Source of the DNA: Riptortus pedestris
Lineage: Eukaryota; Arthropoda; Insecta; Hemiptera; Alydidae
Direction: 5' to 3'
DNA length: 64,000 nucleotides
Assembly (NCBI GenBank): GCA_019009955.1
Contig: CM032233.1
Span: forward strand, 10,700,001-10,764,000
Of the stretch, positions 45,128 to 56,235 are shown piece by piece. Both the position numbers and the translations under genes were made by a program. Under the pieces are notes generated by a model that worked only from the letters and a program-made list of their open reading frames with translations, made no database searches and was not told the DNA's origin. Each line of letters starts with the position of its first letter. Positions within the stretch are counted from its first letter, which is position 1.

Positions 45128-46047
45128 AGGGAGTTCAGCACCACAGTGAGCAGTCTGCCATATTTCCAACTGCCAGTTCCTTCTCGTCTCTTGTTTTGTG
45201 GAAGTCGGCCTTTGCCCGGTACGGAAAACCTCAAACTGTTTCTTCTTTTCTCACATCAGGATCTTATTAACCTTCTTACAGGTAATTAGTACATTTATTT
45301 CTCATATTTTATTTCTCATACACAGCTGTAACATTAGCTATTCCACGTTGTATTGCCATTATTTTCTGATCCGGCATATAGTTAGGCACTATTGTTGTTT
45401 TCTAACAAATAAAATATTATTTTGAGTAGGTATTCTGGCAGATGGAAGTAAGTGACTTCTAATGTAGGTAGGATGAAAGAATAATGTAACAATTTATTAA
45501 AACGTAAGAGCGTTTTCGATGCAGTGCATCATCGTCAGTGTCAACAGGGCACTTGTTGTTTGCTACAGTGGAAGGGTAGCCAATTCTTTCATCCTACCAA
45601 CATTAGAAATATTATTTGTAGTCAATATCAATAATCCATTATAATTTGACTTTTAATAATCCCAAATAAGTATGTACGACTTACGTTGTTTACAGAATCA
45701 GATCTAACTTGGAGATTGGCTAGATTCCGCCGAGAAAACATTGCAAAAATTGAAATCGTTGAAGTTTTAAAATTGCTGTGTGCACATTCTAATAAATGTA
45801 AACTTCTACACACAATAATAATAATAATACTCCTGTTGGATAACTTTTAGCGGTATAACTTTGTTTGATACTTTTAAATTTAGCTTTCTTTGCAAACATT
45901 GTTTTTTCCATTTCAATTCTGCCTCGTCATGAAACATATTGGTTTTCATTTGAGCATTATTTAGTGTTGGGTTATTAGGTATCTGTGGTGCTTGACATTG
46001 TTTCTAGATTTAGTAATATTGTTACTTTACATTAGTGTGATAATATA
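45128..46047. other. Spacer between viral remnants and mariner 2
   Basis: Apart from the MITE at 45459-45606, no gene or repeat family recognised. Includes an AAT run at 45815. Confidence 0.4.
45459..45606. mobile_element. 148-bp MITE with 24-bp inverted ends
   Basis: CTAATGTAGGTAGGATGAAA at 45459 is matched inverted at 45583-45606 with one mismatch across 24 bases. Inside is GTTTTCGATGCAGTGCATCA, with the palindrome GATGCAGTGCATC. No coding capacity. Confidence 0.75.
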
Positions 46048-47303
46048 AGGTTGGCAAATAAGTCCTTTCGGTTTTTGTATTCATGTTTTGTTTACAATAT
46101 GTCACATTTATCTGATGCAATTAATCCCAACAGAGGATTGTTTATCCTATTTGTAATATGTAAACAGTGATGTCTGTCGACACTTGTTAAGATTAGGTCA
46201 GTATTGCGTTTGTGATCCAGCTGAGAAGATGGACGGTAATTTATTGCATTATAGGCATATTTTGCTGTATTATTTCGAAAAAGGAAAGGGAGCTGCAGAG
46301 GCTCATTAAAAAATATGCGGGGTCTATGGGGATAAAGCCTCAAAATTGGTTTGCCAAGTTTAGGGCAGGGAATTTTGACATAAACGACGCACCACGACCT
46401 GGTCGTCCACAAGAAATTGAAAGCATTGATGTTAAGGCTATTGTCGATCAAAATCCTTCCCAATCAGTGCGAGACATTGCTGAGGCCCTAGACATATCAC
46501 ATACAAGCGTAGAAAATCATTTGCGGAAGCTCGGCTACGTTTCTAGGCTGGATGTTTGGGTCCCCCACTCTCTGACCGAAGCCAACTTGGCAAAACGCAT
46601 TTCCATTTGCGATTCCCTGCGAAAACGTCAAGAAAACGATCCATTTCTTAAAAGACTTGTGACAGGGGATGAAAAGTGGATTGTCTACGATAATGTGGTG
46701 CGAAAAAAATCTTGGAGACCTAGCAACAAACCACCTGGAACCACATCTAAAGCGGGATTGCACCCAAAGAAGATAATACTTTCTGTATGGTGGGATTTCA
46801 AGGGCCACAAGGTAAATCAATCTATTCCACTCTATACTCCTCACAATTAACAAAATTGAATGAATCAATTTGACGAAAATGCCCAGAACTGGCAAATCGA
46901 AAGGGTGTCGTCTTCCATCATGATAATGCCAGGCCCCACACTTCATTAGTCACCCGCAACAAATTGTTAGCCCTTGGATGGGATCTTTTGCCCCAGCCTC
47001 CCTATTCACCGGACCTTGCTCCTAGTGACTACCACTTATTCCGGTCTCTACAAAATTCCTTAGGTGGAAAACGGTTTGAAAATGAACAGGGTGTCAGGGA
47101 GCACCTTGATCATTTTTTCGCTAATATACCACAGACATTCTATGAGCATGGGATTATTCAGCTGATGGAGAGATGGGGTAAAGTAATAGAAAATAATGGA
47201 CATTACATTGTAGATTAAAATAAAAATTACGTTCAAAATATACAATAGTTTTCTTTTAACTTAAAAAACCGAAAGGACTTTCCGAAAGGATATAGGACAA
47301 CCC
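46048..47303 (+). mobile_element. mariner transposon (about 1.26 kb) with broken transposase
   Basis: Ends AGGTTGGCAAATAAGTCCTT and GGGTTGTCCTATATCC (reverse), TA on both flanks; the inner CTTTCGGTTTTT is shared by both ends. The transposase frame 46212-46850 carries the helix-turn-helix (VRDIAEALDISHTSVENHLR), WVPHSLTE and the first catalytic block VTGDEKWIVYDN. After a stop at 46850 another frame gives HHDNARPHTS and YSPDLAPSDYHLF, i.e. the second and third Asp with 34 residues between (DD34D). It ends in TAG at 47216-47218. The N-terminus is also shifted and a short internal segment is missing. Inactive but better preserved than the 39.6 kb copy. Confidence 0.9.
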
Positions 47304-47800
47304 TATATTTGTCAAATTGCAAACTGTAATAAGTAATGATTTGTAAATATAGATATTGCTCACGAAAGAATTCTGCTTGATTTAGGGCGGGGATGACTAA
47401 GATACTTAGATATTCCAAGAACTGATAAAAGAAATGATTAATTTATGAGTCATGGGCACCGGAAGTGCTTGTCGCTATTACTATACTCATAAAATATGGA
47501 GCACTAATATTTATCAAAACGAAAGAATGCTACTTGATTCAGGATGGGGATGACTAAGATATTTATATCTTCCAAGAAATGATAGACAAAATGACCAATT
47601 TTATGTGACATAGTCACCTGCTTGGTGCTATTACTGTATTGTGGAATATTGAGTGATAAAATTTATCAAACTGCCAATTGTAATAAATAATGAATTCTAA
47701 ATGAAGGTATTACTGGTGACAGAATGCTGCCTGAGTCAGCATGGGGATGACTAAGATACAAAATGTACCACAAACTGACATGCTCATAAAATTGTTCAAA
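47304..47800. repeat. Imperfect tandem repeat, about 180-bp unit, three copies
   Basis: GATGACTAAGATA recurs at about 47391, 47549 and 47746, each preceded by GAATGCT-CTTGATTCAGG-TGGG-like sequence and followed by CCAAGAACTGATA-like sequence. TTTATCAAA(C)TGC-AATTGTAATAA begins units. It starts directly at the mariner's right end. Confidence 0.75.
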
Positions 47801-48011
47801 AGATTTTTTTAAATCATAAAACTATTAGTCACAAAATTTTATTAGGCAGCATCCAGTATGAAATAAAATAGTGAGTATTTAGGATTATTTAGATCTTATC
47901 TAATCTAACATAAATTAATCTACTCTTTACATTTCGATGGGAAACCATTATTATTTCAACTCGAATAAGGATAACAACTATTTTAAACCGAAATTCATCC
48001 AATTATCACTT

Positions 48012-48440
48012 TTATCTCCTTGGGGATAACAACTGAATGACTATACAGTAACTGTAGATTCTACAGGATATTTGTGTTAAGCGATGAAAGTGACGTAATG
48101 AGTTTGTGAATAGGTTAGTCCAAAATTTATAGAGGCGGATCTTTGTAGCTCGAGATACCACTCGGCTTTTAAAATGCTCCAGCAGTCCGTGGTAACATCT
48201 GTTGGCAGAAATTACTCTACGCTGGATCTCTTGGGCAATGTCATCCTGGGAATTCACTTGCGAACCCAAGTGAACAAATTCCTCCACTCTCTCGAAAGTA
48301 AAAGGCCCAATATGAAATTCTGATATTCACTTCACCCAAAATTTATATTCACTAGGGAAATATCAACCGCCCTGTAGACGGGTGCTTTAATAACAAAATT
48401 ATATAAATCATCCGCCTTAGTTTTGTTCATGACATTCTTA
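48012..48440 (-). pseudogene. Non-LTR retrotransposon RT, C-terminal fragment
   Basis: Minus strand: VEEFVHLGSQVNSQDDIAQE, then IQRRVISANRCYHGLLEHF and VSRATKIRLYK. These are the thumb region of RTE/CR1-like reverse transcriptases (F-x-x-L-G-S, then I-x-x-R-I, then K-x-x-L-Y-K). Upstream, NKTKADDLYNFVI in another frame extends it to about 48440. The catalytic core is absent. Confidence 0.75.
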
Positions 48441-49320
48441 AATCTGAGATAATTAAATATGCATGACCGTCTCAACTGTACGCAGAGACAGCAATTAAAC
48501 AGAAAATGTAAAAGTGTTTTATACTTTATTAAGTTGCTGATGGCACAATCTCTGCATAATTTATCCTATGTACAATTTATCTTTACTATAGCTCTAATTT
48601 TTCTCCCTCTCAGATAGTTCTTGTACATTTCTACTTCTACTAGAGATTGAATCTTCAATGCTATCATGTTCTCAAATTTACATACCTCCTAGTTTAGCCA
48701 GCTACTGCAATCACTTAATTTATTTGAATTCTAGAATTGTATTGACACACATTGTACTCCATATTGTTGAATCTCAATAACCTATTGAATCCCGACATAA
48801 TTGGCTTAATCGACCATTTTATAGCCATTTTGAAAATCTTGACATTAGTGGATGATCTATCATATTCAAATCTAACCATGTAATTTGGAAAATTAAATAA
48901 CCAATTTAGAAGCAGTTTTATTAATTTAAATAGATGGAATGGTTCCTTGATGTCGATATGCCTTTATCTTGAGTTTTCAATCAATGATACAAGACAACCT
49001 CTTCACATATGAAGAAATTAAATTTAAAATAGCTTTACCATTTGCTAAGTATATTAAATATAATCCTTTATTTCTTATAAAAGTAATTGGATTTATTAGG
49101 CTTATGTGTATATTGTCTTTCTTAAAAGTTAAATAGTGGTTAATAATATTTACATATTTGATGAATGGCATATTTATTATATATTACCTTTTTAGCTAAC
49201 ACAATCCTTGAAATCTAAATGTTCTACAATATTATAAATACAAATATTGATAATTGCAATGAACTTTCTACAACAATAATCCCCGCCAACTAATGTTCAT
49301 GCCGGTATATAAAGGATGTA
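48441..49320. other. AT-rich DNA, nothing assigned
   Basis: A minus-strand open stretch at about 48715-48890 (YMVRFEYDRSSTNVKIFKMA) has no family match that I recognise. Confidence 0.3.
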
Positions 49321-49324
49321 ATTC

Positions 49325-49520
49325 ATTGTAAAAATATGAAGATCATATAAAAATACTGGGTCCAGAATAATAAGAATATTTCCATAAGTACTTGTTACAG
49401 TCAATAGATAAACTTGAAGATAGAATTAAAATTAAATATGTATTTCAAGTTTTTAATGAAAAGCTTTACCATATAAATTATTCCTAGTAAAGATAGCAGT
49501 TATATAAGAAATTAGGAGGG
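49325..49520 (+). repeat. Local repeat R, copy 1
   Basis: Shares AATATGAAGA-CATATAAAA-TACTGGGTCCAGAATAA through AGATAGAATTAAAATTAAAT and TATAAGAAATTA with 50283-50500. Reads as a broken peptide (FHKYLLQSIDKLEDRIKIKY), so it may come from a coding element. Confidence 0.8.
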
Positions 49521-49714
49521 TAAACTGAAGTTATTATTTATTAGACTGAATGGTGTTCAACTAGGTAAGACAGCATAAAATACGTTTCATAGCTCTCAGT
49601 ATGGAGGAGTATTTCAATAATATATGACAATATATCTTTATAGATTGGAGAAAGAATCCTACTCAGTTGCCATAGGTCATCCAATTTTTTATTGACTGAT
49701 AAGCCTTATTCTGT

Positions 49715-50150
49715 ATTATGCTCTAAATAATATTCATTAATTTGAACTTTTCCTGAAATTTCATCATATTTTCCTTTATCCTCCTCTTCTATATTGCCAG
49801 TTGACCAATTAACTGCATTGCCAATTCCATTAATTAAACGTGTTTAATTCTTTACACGCCCCAACAATTAAATGAGATTATCTTTTTTAAGTGTCTTTGA
49901 TTGTTGTGGGTTCCTAGATCTGTATTGTATTCTTTTTGTCTAAAAATTCTTCAATTCTTTGGAGTTCATCATCCAGTAGAGTGAGAATTGTATTATGCAG
50001 GTAGGTGTAAGTTTTATTATTTGAAAACGAGTCTTGTATTTTTATTCGTATCATTCGTGGAGTGTTGTTCAAGTCAGTAATCTTGTAACTTCTAGGTAGG
50101 GTTGTTAGTTAAGGGTCAATCAATTTCAAATCATTTGGCAATGGTTGCTT
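49715..50150 (-). pseudogene. Possible insect-retrovirus/baculovirus F-type envelope remnant
   Basis: Minus-strand open stretches: SYKITDLNNTPRMIRIKIQD and NTILTLLDDELQRIEEFLDK, a stop, then RLINGIGNAVNWSTGNIEEE D. The last resembles the glycine-rich fusion peptide that follows the furin site of errantivirus env and baculovirus F proteins. Stops and shifts break it. The identification is tentative and rests on that one segment. Confidence 0.35.
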
Positions 50151-50282
50151 TAATATTCTTAAAAAATCTGATTTTTTTTAAACAATACTCTGGAAGTTGG
50201 AAGTTGAATATCATCACATAAAATTTTTTACTGCCAATAATTTTTGAATGGCGGCCATATTTGTTTGGTGAAATGCTACATT

Positions 50283-50500
50283 CAAGTGTTTACACCAACA
50301 TCTAAAAATATGAAGAACATATAAAAGTACTGGGTCCAGAATAAGAAGAACAAACAGAATATTTCCATAAGTACTTAATACAGTCAATAGATAAACTTGA
50401 AGATAGAATTAAAATTAAATATGTATTTCAAGTTTTTAACGAATTGGTTTACCATATAAATTTTTCTTAGTAAATATAGCAGTTATATAAGAAATTAAAC
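50283..50500 (+). repeat. Local repeat R, copy 2 (direct)
   Basis: Same content and orientation as 49325-49520, with a short insertion (GAACAAACAG). Confidence 0.8.
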
Positions 50501-50759
50501 ATAACATTCCTAAATATAACTCAAAAAGGAATATGAGAGTGTGGAATATTTTTTTTAGAGATTATTGAAAAGAAAAAAACATTTTAAATAATATTATTTT
50601 AAGCTATTATAAAGATATAATATTATTGTTTTTTTTTTAATTTTTTATAAAATGTAAAAAGTTTGAGGATTTAAGATCTTCGTTCATAATGAATAGAAAC
50701 TCAACTATGGAATCCAACCGTTTAACAGTTCCATGAATATTGTATATCAAACAATATTT

Positions 50760-50935
50760 AAAAGTATTCCAAATTAAATAAAACTTATCTTTGCTATGAA
50801 AACTTTATATGGTAAAGCTTTTCATTAAAAGCTTTAAATACTTATTTGATTTTAATTCTATCTTCAAATTTATCTATTAACTGTAATAAGTACTTGCCGA
50901 AATATTTGCCTATATTTATAATTGCTGTGAGGATT
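50760..50935 (-). repeat. Local repeat R, copy 3 (inverted)
   Basis: The minus strand gives AAGTACTTATTACAGTTAATA, AGATAGAATTAAAATCAAAT and AAAGCTTTACCATATAAAG, matching copies 1 and 2. Confidence 0.75.
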
Positions 50936-52059
50936 TATTTTTGGTGGATAACAATTATAACAACTTACCAATCTCATGAAAATAAAAAAAAAACGACTAG
51001 TGGAAGGCCATAGAGAAAGATGTAGTAGCTGTTAGTTTAGTTGCCTTTGTGTAGTAGAATTTCACCTGATGAGACATTCTGTGAATGTTAAAGTAGTAGA
51101 GAATTAAAAATGATTTTAACAATATTTGAAGTTTTCATTCTTCTGTTGACCTTCCACCATAGATTAGTTAAAGTGAAATTAAATAGGTTCATATTTTCAC
51201 ATATTTTTTCTTCTTTCCCGATGCATCCGGTTTTTTTGGAACGGTCCAGATTGGGAATTGCAAGGGAAGTTTGAGTGTTGGATTATTTTATTTTTTAATA
51301 ATTTATCAACTTACAAACCTACATCTTTTCTAAGAAATCTCCAGGTATCTATTGTTTATTGAATAGGCGGGTAATCCATGCTTGGTTACTATTTTGTGTT
51401 TTAAAATATTACGCTGTTATAATATATATTAATACTCTTAATATATCGGTATCTATTTTTCCAATTTTGTGTTATTGTCTGAGTAATTTAATTTTATCAC
51501 TTTTTATTCCAGATTCATATGATTTGTTCTAATAATTCAGAGGATATTCGATCAATTATCTCGTTTACGTTAATTACCTCTTCTACTTTCAATGGCACTC
51601 CAGGACTTATGGTCATAATTTGTTTATTTTTATTAAAGATAATGCAGTGTTTCTAGTATGTACTAACCTTCTTTTATTTCGTAATCTTCTGTTTTTTGGG
51701 GGGGAGGATTTAAACTCGGATTCGACCTAATAGGCATTCAGACTACATTATTTCCCAGTTTTAACATAATCCTTTATTTTCTTTATAAAATAATAATCTT
51801 TTGTTACCTTTATTGGTTTTAAAATGTTAGTATCAAAGCTAAATTTCGCTTTGTGTTCAATTAATGTTTTATGATCTAATAAACTGTCATACCTAGGCAA
51901 GAAATCAAATATATAAACTTTTTTTTTCTTATTATTTTTTTTATGGTCATGGATTTAATTTCAGAATATTTTAATATGTATTATTTCATTATATTTATCA
52001 TTCAATATTATTGTTATTAATTAATGTTTGATATATGAAGTATACCATGTTGGGAGGGC
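50936..52059 (-). pseudogene. Possible retroelement protease/linker remnant in AT-rich DNA
   Basis: At about 51765-51905 the minus strand is open: IFDFLPRYDSLLDHKTLIEH KAKFSFDTNILKP. This resembles the C-terminal half of Ty3/gypsy-type aspartic proteases (F-D-x-L-L-G/D-x-x-x-L). Further open pieces follow (EDYEIKEG at about 51690; TISPGVPLKVEEVINVNEII at about 51560-51620). No catalytic Asp-Thr-Gly is visible. It could be the same decayed element as the env-like piece; low certainty. Confidence 0.25.
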
Positions 52060-52594
52060 TGCATATAGGATTTTAAGCTTTAGCCTTTTCAGCTTTATCA
52101 ATATTTTTGGTGGTACATTGTTCAGGAGGTGTCTTGCAATGGAAGTCTGAGCTGCTGGAGGGGGGAAGATGGCTGTGTGATGGATAAATCTCACTTCTGA
52201 GTATGTACTGCCAGTGCTCCAGGGGTGAGGGTCGTTCGGTCCGTCCCCTGGCAGATCGCTCGGCCCTCACAGAGTCTGCTGATGGGTCTGGGGTCCTGAG
52301 GTCATGCTACAGCCACCTCTGTATTTAGAGAAGGGTCTTAGGAGCTGTAGGAGAGTAGGTCAGTGGTATGGGTAAAAGTAGGCTAAATTAGGAAATAAGG
52401 AACTTTGAAGGTCAAGGTCTTTGATAGACAGAAGGCCTGTCCTGGGCGCTGCCTACACTCCACCACCTGTGGCTGACCCTTGGAGGAGGTGCTCGGCTTA
52501 CAGCACCATCTGCAGGCCCCATCTCCGCCCTCTCAACACCGGCTGTTTGCAAGGCTTCAATATATAGATTGATGTCATATATGTTTACTTGATG

Positions 52595-53471
52595 TTAAAT
52601 GATATCATAGATATCTGTTGATTTTATGAATTGCAGTAAGTTCGCTGTTTTGTTTTGGTCATTGACTAGAATTTCATCGAGTCCTCCTGAGATGTTGTAG
52701 AGGTTCCTGTTGTCCTGATACTTAAGACAATCGGTGAGAAGGTGTTTGACACTAACATTAATCCCGCAAGTCTCATAGATCGGAGGTTCCTTCTTCTTCA
52801 TGTGATACAAGTGGGTGAGTCGAGTGTAACCGATCCTAAGACGGGTCAGCACCACCTTGTCCCATCTTTTCTCCGGTACAGATGTTGACCAGGCGCGGCT
52901 AGTGGACTTGATTTCTCAAAGCTTGTTATCACGAACATTAAACCAATCTCTTTCCCTTACACTTCTGATATTTTCTTTAATATTCGATACAAGCTCCTGT
53001 CTTGTGATGAAGGGAAACAATATACTGGTTATACACACTTCTTTAGTGGCTTTGTCAGCTTTTTCATTGCCAGGGATGTTACAATGACTCAGAATCCAAA
53101 TGAGCTGAACCTTAATTTTATTTTTCTTCAGCTCTTCAATTGATTCTTTTATATGAATTATTAATGGGCGTGTCGGGTATAGGTCATGGAGTGATATCAA
53201 TGACAATAATAAGTCAGTTAATATGGTGATAGTGTCAAATGAAGGTATTCAGGGCTTCACTGATTGCAACTAATTCTGCTGTGTAATTCGATGCTATCGG
53301 ATTAAGTTTAAATTTATGGGTACAAGTGTCATTAAAAAAAGCCGCCCCAATGCCGCTTCCTTTAGATCCATCAGTGTATATTTTATTTGATTTTCCTATT
53401 GATGCCATTAATTTTCTGAATTCGGTTAAAAGTATAGCAGGGATTGTATCTTTTATGAGGTATTTCATCAT
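52595..53471 (-). pseudogene. LINE RNase H and C-terminal zinc motif
   Basis: Frames in order: IYTDGSKGSGIGAAFF with the first Asp, then AELVAISEALNTFI with the Glu (53471-53235). LIWILSHCNIPGNEKADKAT follows with the H-x-x-x-x-G-N-x-x-A-D end (53206-52916). The C-terminus has LTHLYHMKKKEPPIYETCGI and VKHLLTDC (C-x2-C-like and H-x4-C) up to 52595. RNase H would remove the RNA template. Frame breaks at about 53230 and 52890. Confidence 0.85.
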
Positions 53472-53633
53472 TGTAGATTAATATGTAGAGGGCTTAGTGT
53501 CCATGGCTCTTTTGCAGAATGAGTATCTGCTAAAATATTAGGTTCTATAATATTTATGGATTGTAGTGACTCGCATATTCTGTATATGAGACTCTTTCTT
53601 TTTAATCGGCAGTTCCTATTGACTAATATCTCG

Positions 53634-55045
53634 CTAAATGATTGGTTCAGGGGGTGAGAGAGAGAGAGAGAGAGAGGAGCAGATGGATGCATAGTAGCTA
53701 ATATTCAATTGGTACCTACGATACTTTAGGAGTGGTTCTCCGAATTCAGACAAGATACTTTGTTCGGGGCTAGACCTGACCGCACCTATTGCTATTCTGA
53801 GACCTGCGTTGTTGATGCTGTCTAGCATTTTTAGAACATTTTCAGAGGCTGAGCCATAGGCCATACAGCCATAATCTAATTTAGATCTTATGAGGGCTAT
53901 ATATACCTGCAGCATGCTTGATCTATCTGACCCCCAAACCGTGTTGCTCAGTATTTTAAAGATATTCAATGTTCTAAGACAATTTTCTTTTAGTTGTTTT
54001 ATGTGTGTGTACCAATTAAGGGTTTTGTCATATATGAGGCCAAGGAATCTCACATGGTCGCTATATTGAATGGGAACATTGTTGATGTGCAAGGGAGGGG
54101 AGGGGGGGAGGGTTTTCAACCTTCCTAGGGGAGGGTTTTCAACCTTCCTAGGGGAGAACAAGATGCATGAGGTTTTGTTTATAGATATGGTAAATCCATG
54201 TTCGTTAACCAGTTGTATAGCTCATTAATGTTCTCCTGCAGAGTTGACTGAAAATCTTCCAGAGAACAGCCGCTACAGTAAACAGCTGCACCATAAGCGA
54301 AAAGTAGTAAATTCGCTGGTGGTTTTATCTTATTTGCTAATTTGTTTATTGTGGTAGAGCACATTCTGGCAGAAAGAACACTTCCTCTCTGAATCCCATT
54401 CTCCTGTGTAAAATTCTCTGATAGGGTGTTGCCAATGCAAACTTGAAAAGTTCGGTTATTGAGAATATTAATTATAAATTTTAAGATATTTCCTTCAATT
54501 CCCATTTTCTTAAAAGATTTGATAATGCACCAATGCCAGGTGGTGTCAAATACACACTTAATTTCTATAAATACAGTCAGTACTTTGTATTTCGCTTCAA
54601 AAGCCTCATGAAAATCACATTCTAGTTTAACTAAGTTGTCTCCAGTACTCCGGCCCTGCATAAATCTGCTCTGCCACTGCGTTTGTAAGCCTTTACTTTC
54701 AATATACCATTCAATTCTTTTTAAAATAATTTTTTCCAGTAACTTACAGAGGGCACACATCAATGATATTATGAGATAGCTCTGGGCTTGATCTTTTGGT
54801 TGGTCATTTTTTAATATTGGTATTCCTATTGATTTGGTCCAGTCTTCAGCAATTACCCCGCACATGAAAATTTTATTCAAGTAGGCAAGAATGATATTTT
54901 GATTTTCAGAAGGCAACTTTTTAATGAACCTCACATAAATATTGTCAGGGCCAGGAGCTGTATCCTTTTGGGTTCTTAGAGCATATGCGTATTCTAAATA
55001 GGATATAGAATTGTTCAGTGGATCAAGGGGATTAATAAAGGGCAC
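53634..55045 (-). pseudogene. LINE reverse transcriptase, inactive
   Basis: Includes KDTAPGPDNI, SRFMQGRSTGDNLV, motif A as FIEIKCVFDTTW where the catalytic Asp should be (Glu here), and GIQRGSVLSARM. Motif C reads LFAYGAAVYC instead of the F/YADD box. The thumb (VRFLGLIYDKTLNWYTHIKQ) is in a second frame from 54161. A 24-bp tandem duplication sits at 54104-54155 and a GA microsatellite at 53656-53676. Both active-site changes abolish polymerase function. Confidence 0.85.
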
Positions 55046-55099
55046 AATGGGTTGGATTTCTTTCAGATGTTTGATTATTAAAAATTCATTTGAGTAGTT

Positions 55100-56235
55100 T
55101 GAGGTTGAAGAAACGTATTCAAAGTATTGACCTAGGTGGCTATGTTAAGGGGACCAGTAATCATTTCTCTACCACTTTGAACACAGTTGATAGTGTTTCT
55201 CGAGTCATTGTGATCCAATATTTTCCTTGCTGTGGCCCAAACTTCAGAGGGGGTGTTTGGTGATTTATTTTTGACAGAAAGTCCTTCCAGGATTCTTTTT
55301 TAGACCTTTTTAGTAAATGCCTAGCCTTAGACCGAATTTCTAAGTAATGTTGGAGGTAGTCAGAGCAGGGGTGATGCTTGAATTTTCTAAGTGCTCATTT
55401 GCATTTTTTAACTGCCTCGTCGCAATCTTTAATCCACTAGGGAACTATGACTCTTTTTCTAGTATGTTTAGTTTTTGGGACAGATGCTTTGGCAGAAGAT
55501 ATAATAGTGTTATTGGTGGATGTAGTAATTGTATTTATATCTAGGTAAGTGAGCTATGCTAGTTGTTGATAATTGACCCTATCTGCTTCGTGCAATTTCC
55601 ATCTGCTGTATTGTTCTTGTCTGTTCATATGGTCAATTAATATGGGGTAATGATGAAAGCCGGATAAGTCTTCTGCTACCCACCATGAAGCTTGAGAAAG
55701 AAGACCTGGGCTTATCAGGGAAAGGTCTATTTATGAATAGTTACCGCTGTCAATGCACAGATGAGTTGGGGAGTTTTCATTAAGAATATACATATGAGAA
55801 GACTCAACTATACGGCCTCTAGGGTCAGTTTGTAAGGAGAAGCAGAGAGTATTATGCCTATTGAAGTCGCCTAGGAGATATACGGGGGGGGGGGGGGGAG
55901 TTGCGATAGTAAGGTATTTAATTGCATTTCAGAACATAAAGAAAACTTATCACTTGAGAGGACCTGTACGGCAACTGCTTGGAGAGGGGTGTTGAGAGTG
56001 ATTTCAACGACCGGGATATGGTTAGCAACTAGTATACATCCACTACTGGAGATTAGATCCTCATGGTGGTCTCTTCTGTATGTAGTAAAGCCATTAAGTG
56101 AGAATGATTTAGTCTCGCTCAGACGAGTTTCCTGTGTGTGTTTGAATTTCATAGTCTCTGATTACATTAATTAAATCGAGCTTATGAGATATTATTCCAT
56201 TGTTTAAGTTCCATTGTAAGATGATGTTTAGGGTG
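55100..56235 (-). pseudogene. LINE apurinic-type endonuclease, broken
   Basis: Minus strand pieces in order: LQWNLNNGIISHKLDLINVI (N-terminal Asn motif), QETRLSETKSFSLNGF with the Glu, ILVANHIPVVEITLNTPLQA, then after a G-run the GDFNRHNTL motif, RGRIVES, IDLSL and HYPILI. This is the metal-dependent nicking enzyme of I/Jockey/R1-type LINEs. A run of 15 G at 55884-55898 shifts the frame. Confidence 0.8.

Noticed and set aside
46092..46946. Minus-strand frames of 123 and 149 codons
   Set aside because: Shadows of the mariner transposase on the plus strand.
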